The notes: a model not told the origin generated them from the letters alone. Shown: positions 1-5,721, counted from the stretch's first letter. The stretch: 5,771 nucleotides of DNA from Chloroflexota bacterium (GCA_028875085.1 JAPPFU010000079.1:1-5771), one strand, 5' to 3'. Translations and numbers: made by a program.

Positions 1-8
1 GCGCATGG

Positions 9-2174
9 GTGCGCGCCAACCGCATCGACGCCGCGCTGCTCGCGCTGCTTGCGGCGCTGGCGCTGGGGACGCGCTTGTGGGACGTGGGTGGGCGCACGCT
101 GCACTACGACGAGATTCTGCACGCGTGGTACGCATGGATCTTCAGCGAGGGCGGCGGCTACACCCACACGCCGCTCACCCACGGGCCGTTCCTCTTCCAC
201 GCGGCGGCGGCGACCTACCGGCTCATCGGCGCGAGCGACGTCGCCGCGCGCCTGCTCCCCGCCTTGTTCGGCGCCGCTCTAGTGGTGATGCCCTATCTGC
301 TGCGCAACGAACTTGGGCGCGTGAGCGCGTTCGCCGCGTCGGGATTGCTGCTCATCTCGCCGACGATGCTCTACTTCGGGCGCTTCGTCCGCAACGACGT
401 CTACATGGCCGTGTGGGCGCTGGCCATCGTCATCCTTATCTACCGCTACGCCGAACGCCCACGCCCGTGGATGCTCTTCGTATGGGCGGCGCTGTGGGCG
501 TTCGCCTTCACGACCAAGGAGACAACCTATTTCCTGGCGGGCATCGTGGGGCTTGCGCTGTTTGCGATGTCGTGGCGCGGCTTCTGGGCGTGGGCCAAGG
601 GCGAGCGCAAGCTGGCTGCGCTGTCCCCGGCGGGAACGCTACTGCTGGTGCTGGCCACGGTGTCGATGCCGCTGTTCGCTCCGACGGCGGGGTTGGCGCA
701 GGACTGGGCGGGCATTCTCCTGGTCAACCCTGACGTGAACCACCCAGGCGTGATGGACGGCAGCGTCGTCCGCGCCGACGCGGAGACGGGCGCGCCGGTG
801 GGCGGCGCGCTCTACGTCGCGGTATTCCTCGTAGCGGTGCTCACTGCATTGGCCGTAACGCTCGGCCTCCTATGGGACAGGCGGCGCTGGCCGCGATTGG
901 CGCTCACTTTCGGCGGCGTGTGGCTCGTGCTCTACACGAGCGTCTTCACGAACTGGCAAGGCTTCTTCACCGGGCTATGGGGCTCGCTCGGCTATTGGAT
1001 GGCGCAGCAGCCCGTGGGCAGGGCAGGGCAGCCTTGGTACTACTACTTCCTCGGCCTCTCCGTCTACGAGTTCCTGATTGCCGCGCTTGCCTTCACTGGC
1101 GGCGTCTACTTGCTCTTCAAGGGCAAGCACTTTGACCGGTTCGTCCTCTTCTGGGCGGCGGCGACCCTCGGCGCGGGCATCTATGCGGGTGAGAAGATGC
1201 CATGGCTGCTGATGGGCATAACGCTGCCGCTGGCGATCATCGCGGGGCGCGCCGTCAGCCTGCTTGTCGGGGCGGCGTGGCGTATCCCGGCGCTACCGGC
1301 GCTCGCGGAGGAGGGCGGCGAACGCCTCTCCGAGCGGCTAGTCCGGCGGTTGACGCGCGGCGCGCGGCGCGCAGTATGGGCGGGCGTCGGGGGGTTTGCG
1401 CTTGTGAGCATGGGCGGCTACGCCGTCGTGCGCGTGGCGCGCGACGAGGGGTTCGTGTCCAGCGAGCGCTTCTGGGTTTCCCTCGTTCTTGCGCTGCTCG
1501 GCGCGCTGATCCTAGCGCTCGCAGCGCGCAAGGAGTGGCGTAAGCCCGCGCTCGCCGCCGCCGCCCTGGGCGTCGTCCTCTGCCTGACCGGGATGACGGT
1601 GCTCGTGAGCGCCCGCGCCGCCTACTCCTACGCGAGCTACGAGCGCCCGACCGAGCTGCTCGTCTACTCGCAGACGGGGCAGGAGACCACCTACGCCGCC
1701 GAGTGCATCGCCAAACTCGCCGAGCGCAGCGGCTTGGGACAGGGAGGGCTGCGGGTGCTGAGCGGCGAGTCGGACAACTTCGCGTGGCAGTGGCGCTGGT
1801 ACTTGCGCGACTACCCCAACGCAACCTATCGCAACCTCGCGGCGATGCCGCTGAACGAGCCGCCGGATGTAGACGTGGTGTTGGCGAGCCGCGGCGTCGC
1901 ATCCGCCGCGTCGCCCTTCTTGGCGGGGTTCACGGAAGTGGGGAGCCTCAGCCACCTATGGTGGTTCCCCAATGCCTCCTATCGCAACCTGACGCTGAGC
2001 GGGATGGCTCGCGGGCTAACGCAGCGCGAGGGTTGGCGCGTGAGCGCCGACTACTTCTTCGCGCGCGGGTTCGACAGCGCGATGTACCGCTCGCAAGGCA
2101 CGGTGTACGTCACGGACGACCTCGCGCATATGGCCCAAGCCTGCACGCGGCTGCGGGCGGCGAGCGGGGGCTAG
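9..2174 (+). CDS. Agl23-like (TIGR03663 type) GT-C/GT39-like polytopic membrane protein
   Basis: This is a multi-spanning membrane protein of about 721 residues. It resembles the family named after archaeal Agl23 (flippase activity-associated), which is related to GT39/GT-C glycosyltransferases using lipid-linked sugars. Seen in the sequence: an N-terminal membrane segment (about 8-20), an acidic pair D34-E35 in the first outside loop as in GT-C enzymes, HGPFLFH at 58-64, a conserved-looking block SPTMLYFGRFVRND at 117-130, and TKET at 169-172. Many hydrophobic segments follow to about residue 540, interrupted by a basic, Arg-rich loop near 430-455. A soluble C-terminal domain of about 170 residues then ends at TAG 2172-2174. 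The start is uncertain: GTG at position 9 gives a sensible N-terminus, but the frame is open to the window edge, so a start further upstream is possible and no ribosome site can be judged. The next gene begins 20 nt downstream. The likely role is transfer of, or support for, lipid-linked glycans at the membrane. The substrate is unknown. Confidence 0.82.
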   Translation: MRANRIDAALLALLAALALGTRLWDVGGRTLHYDEILHAWYAWIFSEGGGYTHTPLTHGPFLFHAAAATYRLIGASDVAARLLPALFGAALVVMPYLLRNELGRVSAFAASGLLLISPTMLYFGRFVRNDVYMAVWALAIVILIYRYAERPRPWMLFVWAALWAFAFTTKETTYFLAGIVGLALFAMSWRGFWAWAKGERKLAALSPAGTLLLVLATVSMPLFAPTAGLAQDWAGILLVNPDVNHPGVMDGSVVRADAETGAPVGGALYVAVFLVAVLTALAVTLGLLWDRRRWPRLALTFGGVWLVLYTSVFTNWQGFFTGLWGSLGYWMAQQPVGRAGQPWYYYFLGLSVYEFLIAALAFTGGVYLLFKGKHFDRFVLFWAAATLGAGIYAGEKMPWLLMGITLPLAIIAGRAVSLLVGAAWRIPALPALAEEGGERLSERLVRRLTRGARRAVWAGVGGFALVSMGGYAVVRVARDEGFVSSERFWVSLVLALLGALILALAARKEWRKPALAAAALGVVLCLTGMTVLVSARAAYSYASYERPTELLVYSQTGQETTYAAECIAKLAERSGLGQGGLRVLSGESDNFAWQWRWYLRDYPNATYRNLAAMPLNEPPDVDVVLASRGVASAASPFLAGFTEVGSLSHLWWFPNASYRNLTLSGMARGLTQREGWRVSADYFFARGFDSAMYRSQGTVYVTDDLAHMAQACTRLRAASGG

Positions 2175-2179
2175 GCCGA

Positions 2180-2185
2180 TATACT
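2180..2185 (+). promoter_or_regulatory. Possible -10 element (TATACT) of a near-leaderless promoter
   Basis: TATACT matches the -10 consensus at five of six positions. It lies in the 20-nt gap between the first and second genes, exactly 9 nt before the ATG at 2195. Transcription would start about 6-8 nt after the hexamer, at or within a few bases of that ATG. No Shine-Dalgarno sequence precedes 2195 and no recognisable -35 sits 16-18 nt upstream. The deacetylase gene on the other strand has the same arrangement. Chance occurrence is possible, but an AT-rich hexamer stands out in this GC-rich sequence. Confidence 0.42.
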
Positions 2186-2194
2186 GGCGCGCTG

Positions 2195-3292
2195 ATGGAG
2201 GCGAGGCGCAGCAGAGGCTTGATGGCGACGCCGCGCTTCTGGCTCGGCGTTGCGGTAACCGCCGCCTTCGTCGGATTGCTGCTCCTGCGCATCGACTACG
2301 GCGAGATGGTCGACGCGCTCGCCCGCGCCAACTACGCCTTCCTCATTCCGGCCATCGTCGTCTACTTCCTCTCCTTCGCCATACGCTCTTTCCGATGGCG
2401 ATTCCTCCTGCGCCCCTTCCATCCCCAGGTGCGCGCCGTGCGCCTCTACCCCGTCATTCTCATCGGCTACATGGCGAACAACCTACTGCCCATGCGCCTG
2501 GGCGAACTGGTGCGCGGCTACTTCCTCTCCACCCGCGAGCCAGTGCGCGGTTCGACGGCATTCGCAACCATCGTCGCCGAGCGCGTCTTCGACGGCTTCA
2601 CGCTGTTGCTCCTGCTTGCCGCCGCGGCGGCCTACCTCTCCGCCGACGACCTGCTGGCATTCGCGTCCGACACGCTGGGGCTGCCCAAAGCGCTGATAGC
2701 CGTGGCGGTGGTCATCCCCTACACACTCGCCATCATCTTGATCGTGTTGATCTCACTGGCTCCCGACACGGCCAAGCGGCTGGCGGGCTCCGTCGTGAAA
2801 CTCCTGCCCGCGCGCGTCTCCGGGCCCGCCTACGACTTGTCGGAGCGCTTCATCAGCGGCTTCGAGGGGCTGCACCGCCCCACGCGGTTGCTGGAGCTGC
2901 TGCTGCTGTCGCTGCCCGTCTGGTTCGCGGAACTGGCGGTCTATTACATCGTGGCGCTGGGATTCGGCCTGCATGAGTACTTCGACTCCTTGGCGGCTAT
3001 GCTCGCGGCGCTCGCGCTGATGGCCGCTATGTCGAACCTCGCCACCGCGCTGCCGTCGTCGCAGGGCGCCGTCGGCCCCTTCGAATTCTTTGCCGTGCTG
3101 TCGCTGGAGGCGCTCGGCGTCGGTGTGGGGCTTGCGACCGCCTACGCCGTCGTGCTGCACGTCGCCGTGCTGCTGCCGCCTATCGCCGTTGGCCTGGGCT
3201 ATCTCGCCGTGCGCGGCATCGCCTTCGGCCAACTGGCCGGGCGCCGACCGGCGGAGGGCGAGCAGGCGGCGGAGAGGGAGTGCGCGCGATGA
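2195..3292 (+). CDS. Flippase-like integral membrane protein (LPG synthase TM / AglD-like domain)
   Basis: This protein of 365 residues matches the family of lysylphosphatidylglycerol synthase transmembrane regions (PF03706, formerly UPF0104), which also forms the C-terminal half of archaeal AglD. Hydrophobic segments lie near 15-31, 48-63, 135-149, 167-188, 232-256, 266-279 and 299-340. Family landmarks are visible: NNLLPMRLGELVR at 95-107, AERVFDG at 128-134, and LPSSQGAVGPFEFF at 286-299. The short tail is charged and cytosolic in character. The soluble aminoacyltransferase domain of MprF is absent, so this is a stand-alone membrane module. Its probable role is moving or handling lipid-linked intermediates, inferred from family and context. 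ATG 2195 fits a near-leaderless start behind TATACT. ATG 2222, preceded by AGAGG at 2213-2217, would give 356 residues and is the main alternative. The open frame continues upstream to 1703, but that part lies inside the preceding gene and is not credible. The 3' end overlaps the next gene by 4 nt. Confidence 0.88.
   Translation: MEARRSRGLMATPRFWLGVAVTAAFVGLLLLRIDYGEMVDALARANYAFLIPAIVVYFLSFAIRSFRWRFLLRPFHPQVRAVRLYPVILIGYMANNLLPMRLGELVRGYFLSTREPVRGSTAFATIVAERVFDGFTLLLLLAAAAAYLSADDLLAFASDTLGLPKALIAVAVVIPYTLAIILIVLISLAPDTAKRLAGSVVKLLPARVSGPAYDLSERFISGFEGLHRPTRLLELLLLSLPVWFAELAVYYIVALGFGLHEYFDSLAAMLAALALMAAMSNLATALPSSQGAVGPFEFFAVLSLEALGVGVGLATAYAVVLHVAVLLPPIAVGLGYLAVRGIAFGQLAGRRPAEGEQAAERECAR
3271..3280 (+). 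promoter_or_regulatory. Ribosome binding site that sets the oxidoreductase start
   Basis: The purine run GGAGAGGGAG lies inside the end of the flippase gene and ends 8 nt before ATG 3289. That spacing favours ATG 3289 over the in-frame GTG at 3280, which overlaps the purine run itself. With the ATGA overlap at 3289-3292, it supports translational coupling of the two genes. Confidence 0.65.
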
Positions 3293-4617
3293 AGGTCGGC
3301 GTCATCGGCGCGGGCGCGGCGGGCCTGGCCGCCGCCTACGAACTCGGCCTCCGCGGCCACGCTTGCGACGTGTTCGAGGCCGCGCCCTTCCTCGGTGGCC
3401 AGGCGTCCACCTTCAAGGTCGGCGGGACGCCCATCGAGCGCGGCTACCACCACCTCTTCCGCAGCGATACGTCGATGGTGGAGTTGATGGAGGAGTTGGG
3501 CATCGGCGACCGCTTGAAGTGGATCGACTCCAACGTCGGCTACTTCGCCGAGGGGCGCGTCTGGCGCTTCACCGGCCCCTTCGACCTGCTCCGCTTCCGT
3601 CCGCTCAGCCCGCTTGACCGCGTGCGCCTCGGCCTGCTCACGCTCTCGCTCCAACGCCGCAAGGAGTGGCGCTCGCTCGAGCGCCAAACCGCCGCCGAGT
3701 GGCTCTTGGAACACGCGGGCGAGTCCATCTACCGCGCCGTCTTCGAGCCGATGCTGCGCGGCAAGTTCGGCGCCTACTACGGCCAGGTCAGCATGGCGTG
3801 GCTGTGGAACAAGTTCGCCCTCCGCACCGCCTCCCGCGGCAAGGGGTTGCGCGGGCGCTTCAAGGAGCAGCTCGGCTACCCCATAGGCTCCTTCGAGGAG
3901 ATATTCAGCGTGTTGGCGCAGCGCGTCGAATCGCTCGGCGGCGACGTCCGGCTCGGCGCGGGCGTGCGCCGCGTCGTCGTCGAGGAAGGACGCGCCGCCG
4001 GCCTGGAGGTGCAACTTGGCGGCGAGGCGGAGACGCGCTCCTACGACGCCGTGCTCGCCACCGTCCCCTCCTACGTCCTGCCGCGCCTGGTCGAGGGTCT
4101 GCCCGACGGCTACACCGAGATGCTAACCGACAAGGTGTACCTCTCCGCGGTGCTCATCGTCATGGTGCTCGACCGCCGGCTCAGCCCCCACTACTGGATG
4201 TACGTCGGCGACCGCTCTATGCCCTTCCTCGGCGTCATCGAGCACACCAACTTTATGCCCGCCGAGCACTACGGTGGCGGCCATATCGTCTACCTCACCA
4301 ACTACCTGTCCCGCGACGACCGCCTCTACAAGATGGACGCCGCCGAACTCTACGCCGAATACCTGCCGCACCTGCGCCGCATCAACCCCGCCTTCGACGA
4401 ATCGTGGGTGCGCGAGTACCACCACCACAAGGTAGACGCCGCCCAACCCATCGTCACCCGCGACTACTCCGCGCGCATCCCCGACCACCGCACGCCCATC
4501 CCCGGTCTCTACCTCGCCAACACCACCCAGATCTACCCCGAAGACCGCGGCACCAACTACAGCGTCCGTATGGGCCGCCAAGTCGCCCGCCTGATGATGG
4601 AGGACGCGGCGGGGTAG
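3289..4617 (+). CDS. FAD-dependent oxidoreductase, amine oxidase / protoporphyrinogen oxidase-like fold
   Basis: This protein of 442 residues begins with a textbook dinucleotide-binding fold. It has GAGAAG at 7-12 (GxGxxG), the acidic ribose-binding residue E30 at the end of the second strand, and a GGQASTF turn at 36-42. ERGYHHLF at 50-57 is the substrate-side loop typical of the flavin amine oxidase/HemY/phytoene desaturase superfamily (PF01593). The C-terminal flavin-binding return is at 404-430 (IPGLYLAN, then PEDRGTNYSVRMGRQ). There is no signal peptide, so it is probably cytosolic or membrane-peripheral. Length is normal and no frame damage is seen. Automated tools may call it protoporphyrinogen oxidase, but no haem gene is nearby. 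It is coupled by an ATGA overlap to a flippase-like gene downstream of an Agl23-like gene, which suggests oxidation or desaturation of a lipid carrier or sugar-lipid. That role is inference and the substrate is unknown. Confidence 0.88.
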   Translation: MKVGVIGAGAAGLAAAYELGLRGHACDVFEAAPFLGGQASTFKVGGTPIERGYHHLFRSDTSMVELMEELGIGDRLKWIDSNVGYFAEGRVWRFTGPFDLLRFRPLSPLDRVRLGLLTLSLQRRKEWRSLERQTAAEWLLEHAGESIYRAVFEPMLRGKFGAYYGQVSMAWLWNKFALRTASRGKGLRGRFKEQLGYPIGSFEEIFSVLAQRVESLGGDVRLGAGVRRVVVEEGRAAGLEVQLGGEAETRSYDAVLATVPSYVLPRLVEGLPDGYTEMLTDKVYLSAVLIVMVLDRRLSPHYWMYVGDRSMPFLGVIEHTNFMPAEHYGGGHIVYLTNYLSRDDRLYKMDAAELYAEYLPHLRRINPAFDESWVREYHHHKVDAAQPIVTRDYSARIPDHRTPIPGLYLANTTQIYPEDRGTNYSVRMGRQVARLMMEDAAG

Positions 4618-4644
4618 GGGGGCGCGCCTGCGCGTTACATGACA

Positions 4645-4667
4645 GGGACAGGTTTGAAACCTGTCCC
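4645..4667. repeat. Perfect 23-nt palindromic repeat (family A) between convergent genes
   Basis: The left arm GGGACAGGTTT (4645-4655) and right arm AAACCTGTCCC (4657-4667) are exact reverse complements around a single G. The right flank continues as TAC-GG. The left flank instead shows a tandem GACAGG GACAGG (4641-4652). The palindrome sits between the stop codons of the oxidoreductase and deacetylase genes, so its hairpin could end transcripts from both sides. No T run follows on either strand, so a classic intrinsic terminator is not supported. It looks like a dispersed REP-type element, which needs a genome-wide count to prove. Confidence 0.75.
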
Positions 4668-4684
4668 TACGGATTGCCGAATTG

Positions 4685-4698
4685 CGCGGGAACGACGG
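4685..4698 (+). repeat. Half copy of repeat family C
   Basis: The 14 bases CGCGGGAACGACGG match the right half of the hairpin repeat at 5507-5520 at 13 of 14 positions, in the same orientation. This copy lies 7 nt beyond the stop of the deacetylase gene and 17 nt after palindrome A. The left arm of the hairpin is missing, so it appears to be a decayed or truncated copy. Confidence 0.5.
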
Positions 4699-4705
4699 AA
4701 GGGCG

Positions 4706-5422
4706 TCACAACCCCAGCGTCACGCTCCCCTCCGCCAGCGCCGGGTGCTCCTGGTGAAACGTCTCGCAGGCGAAGAAGTTCGCCTCGAGGTAGGCCGCGA
4801 ACTCCTGCGCGTCCTCCTGCGAGCGGTAGAGGCGCAGCGCGCCGGACTTCTTGCGCCAATAGTCCGCCACGTCCACGTACACGTTCGGCGACGCCTCCGG
4901 GCCGTCCAGCTCCAGCCCGTCGATGTCCCCACCCACGCTCATATCGATGGCGGCGTACCACAAGCGCGGCGGCGTCTCCCGCTGCGCCTCCGCCGCGTAG
5001 GCGTAGAACGCCTCCCGCGCCGTGTGGTGGATGGCGATGTGGTCGTCGTGGCGCGAGATGCCCAGCGGCCCGAACGTCGCCACCACGTCCGGCTTGAACG
5101 CGCGCATCGCGTCCAACACGCGCGCCGTTACCTCGGCCGGGTCGGCGTCGCGCGCCTCCTGATCGCGGTAGCCCAGCAGCACCGGCGGCGCCGTCAGGCC
5201 GTAGGAGCGCAGCACCTCGCGCAACTCCGCCTCGCGCACGGCAGGCAAGTCCTCGCGAGACATGCGCCGGCCGCCCGTGCCGAGCGTGCCCTGCTCGCCT
5301 CGCGTCGCCGTTACTACCAGCGCCTCGCCCCCCTCGTCGATGACGCGGCAGAGCGTGCCGCCTACGGCAGACGTCTCGTCGTCCGGGTGAGCGAACACCG
5401 CCATGAAGCGCAAGCCGGGCAT
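4706..5422 (-). CDS. PIG-L/LmbE family zinc-dependent deacetylase
   Basis: This 238-residue protein belongs to the PIG-L family, whose members remove N-acetyl groups from GlcNAc-containing substrates (GlcNAc-PI, mycothiol and bacillithiol precursors) or act as related amidases. The first motif is AHPDDE at 11-16, where by family analogy H12 and D15 bind zinc and D14 is the general base. The second is HDDH at 125-128, where H128 should be the third ligand. TRGEQGTLG at 40-48 is the usual loop after the second strand. There is no signal peptide, so it is probably cytosolic. ATG 5422 is preferred. The upstream in-frame GTG at 5440 overlaps a TACAAT -10-like hexamer, and ATG 5404 would leave only a short N-terminal strand before the motif. 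No Shine-Dalgarno lies at a usable distance. The gene is convergent with the oxidoreductase and divergent from the aminotransferase. The exact substrate cannot be told. A thiol-cofactor role or a sugar-lipid role shared with the upstream cassette are both possible. Confidence 0.9.
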   Translation of the reverse strand: MPGLRFMAVFAHPDDETSAVGGTLCRVIDEGGEALVVTATRGEQGTLGTGGRRMSREDLPAVREAELREVLRSYGLTAPPVLLGYRDQEARDADPAEVTARVLDAMRAFKPDVVATFGPLGISRHDDHIAIHHTAREAFYAYAAEAQRETPPRLWYAAIDMSVGGDIDGLELDGPEASPNVYVDVADYWRKKSGALRLYRSQEDAQEFAAYLEANFFACETFHQEHPALAEGSVTLGL

Positions 5423-5431
5423 AGCGCCGCG

Positions 5432-5437
5432 ATTGTA
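5432..5437 (-). promoter_or_regulatory. Possible -10 element (TACAAT) of the deacetylase promoter
   Basis: Read on the - strand, TACAAT matches the -10 consensus at five of six positions and ends 9 nt before ATG 5422. That predicts a transcript starting at or just before the start codon. The best upstream hexamers at 16-18 nt spacing resemble ACGAAT and do not match a -35. A purine run (GGAAGGAAG) lies upstream of the hexamer, too far away to serve as a ribosome site for 5422. Confidence 0.45.
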
Positions 5438-5462
5438 CACGGCGCTTCCTTCCTATTCGTAG

Positions 5463-5482
5463 GGGCGACCGGTTGGTCGCCC
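5463..5482. repeat. Hairpin repeat (family B), 8-bp stem with GGTT loop
   Basis: GGGCGACC (5463-5470) and GGTCGCCC (5475-5482) are exact inverted copies around GGTT. The left flank reads CGTAG, the mirror image of the CTACG that follows palindrome A at 4668-4671, so A and B may be versions of one element with GTAGGG-type ends. It lies upstream of the deacetylase gene, at about 40-60 nt from its start. Its dispersed nature is inferred from appearance only. Confidence 0.65.
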
Positions 5483-5495
5483 GAATCGAGGCGAG

Positions 5496-5515
5496 ATTCC
5501 CGCTTTCGCGGGAAT
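5496..5515. repeat. Hairpin repeat (family C), 8-bp stem with TTTC loop
   Basis: ATTCCCGC (5496-5503) and GCGGGAAT (5508-5515) are exact inverted copies around TTTC, followed by GACGG. This resembles a widespread class of bacterial dispersed palindromes whose spurious translation reads FPRKRESR or HSRESGN, and both strings appear when the - strand is translated here. It begins 13 nt after repeat B, and the pair may form one composite unit. Confidence 0.7.
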
Positions 5516-5529
5516 GACGGAGAGGAAGT

Positions 5530-5540
5530 GGGAATGACGG
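5530..5540 (+). repeat. Second direct copy of the GGGAATGACGG end of family C
   Basis: GGGAATGACGG occurs at 5510-5520 and again, identical, at 5530-5540, a 20-nt period. The second copy lacks the left hairpin arm. Together with 4688-4698 (GGGAACGACGG) this makes three copies of the same end in the window, all in one orientation. Confidence 0.6.
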
Positions 5541-5582
5541 TAAAGTGGCGTGAATGGATGCTGACCGAACTCCAAACCCGCC

Positions 5583-5604
5583 GGCGGGCGCCGCGGCGCC
5601 CGCC
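5583..5604. repeat. 22-bp perfect GC palindrome
   Basis: Eleven bases on each side of the 5593/5594 boundary are exact reverse complements, with CCGCGG at the centre and no loop. All bases are G or C. It overlaps a smaller hairpin with arms CCCTGG (5603-5608) and CCAGGG (5618-5623). It lies about 48 nt before the -35 hexamer of the aminotransferase. It could be a dimer-binding operator, a cruciform or transcript hairpin, or another dispersed repeat. The sequence alone does not decide. Confidence 0.6.
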
Positions 5605-5630
5605 CTGGCTTGCTGCTCCAGGGTCAGGCT

Positions 5631-5646
5631 TGTGATAGCCATCACT
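5631..5646 (+). promoter_or_regulatory. CRP/FNR-like operator
   Basis: TGTGA-N6-TCACT matches the CRP consensus TGTGA-N6-TCACA at nine of ten positions. Read as a tighter palindrome it is GTGAT-AGCC-ATCAC, also the shape of FNR-family sites. Its centre is about 45 nt upstream of the predicted transcription start near 5684, close to where class II activators bind. The regulator is not in the window and binding is inferred. Confidence 0.45.
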
Positions 5647-5651
5647 TATTG

Positions 5652-5677
5652 TTGACATAGGCGCCCCCGCCTATAAT
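5652..5677 (+). promoter_or_regulatory. Promoter of the aminotransferase gene with a short spacer
   Basis: TTGACA (5652-5657) and TATAAT (5672-5677) are both perfect sigma-70-type hexamers, but the spacer is only 14 nt instead of the usual 16-18. A weaker upstream hexamer, TTGTTG at 5649-5654, would restore 17 nt. The start would fall near 5684, giving a leader of about 38 nt. The CRP/FNR-like site just upstream suggests an activator may compensate for the poor spacing. Confidence 0.65.
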
Positions 5678-5706
5678 CGAACCGACCCGTTACCCATTCC
5701 CGCACC

Positions 5707-5712
5707 AGGAGG
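5707..5712 (+). promoter_or_regulatory. Strong Shine-Dalgarno of the aminotransferase gene
   Basis: AGGAGG is a perfect anti-16S match and ends 9 nt before ATG 5722. It contrasts with the deacetylase gene and the likely start of the flippase gene, which lack a usable site. Confidence 0.8.
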
Positions 5713-5721
5713 CTTCCCCCT

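Larger units (their letters stand above)
5423..5721. other. Divergent intergenic region, no gene
   Basis: This stretch of about 300 nt separates the deacetylase and aminotransferase starts. From left to right it holds the deacetylase -10-like hexamer, hairpin repeats B and C with an extra direct copy of the C end, the 22-bp GC palindrome, the CRP/FNR-like site, the aminotransferase promoter and its ribosome site. Open frames that cross it carry translated repeat sequence and show no family features. Bases 5541-5580 hold nothing I can recognise. Confidence 0.7.

Noticed and set aside
1255..1902. 215-codon - strand open frame inside the Agl23-like gene
   Set aside because: It is extremely Arg/Ala/Ser-rich, a typical shadow in high-GC DNA.
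1703..2194. Upstream extension of the flippase frame
   Set aside because: It lies entirely within the preceding gene in another frame and is Arg-rich. Family similarity begins only after ATG 2195.
3280..3288. GTG 3280 as start of the oxidoreductase
   Set aside because: It overlaps the ribosome site. ATG 3289 has proper spacing and yields the usual MKVGVIGAGAAG beginning.
3199..4014. 271-codon open frame antisense to the oxidoreductase
   Set aside because: Its composition (Ala, Glu and Leu rich) mirrors the codon pattern of the sense gene. It has no motif, and the sense strand encodes a clear FAD fold.
4620..4627. GGCGCGCC palindrome after the oxidoreductase stop
   Set aside because: It is only 8 bp and expected often in DNA this rich in GC.
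4645..4667. Classic rho-independent terminator
   Set aside because: The hairpin is good but no T run follows on either strand, so it is reported as a repeat with possible terminator use only.
5423..5440. GTG 5440 as start of the deacetylase
   Set aside because: The added residues VYNRGA span a likely -10 hexamer, and no ribosome site precedes the GTG.
4641..5604. CRISPR array
   Set aside because: The repeats are of different sequence, irregularly spaced and separated by a gene. There is no repeat-spacer periodicity and no cas gene.
4682..5635. 317-codon open frame on the + strand antisense to the deacetylase
   Set aside because: It is Arg-rich translation of GC-rich antisense sequence with translated repeats at its end, and shows no domain features.
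4635..5645. 336-codon open frame on the - strand across the deacetylase gene
   Set aside because: It is out of frame with the deacetylase, and its ends are translated palindromes (strings such as TGFKPVP and HSRESGN). The deacetylase frame carries the real family motifs.
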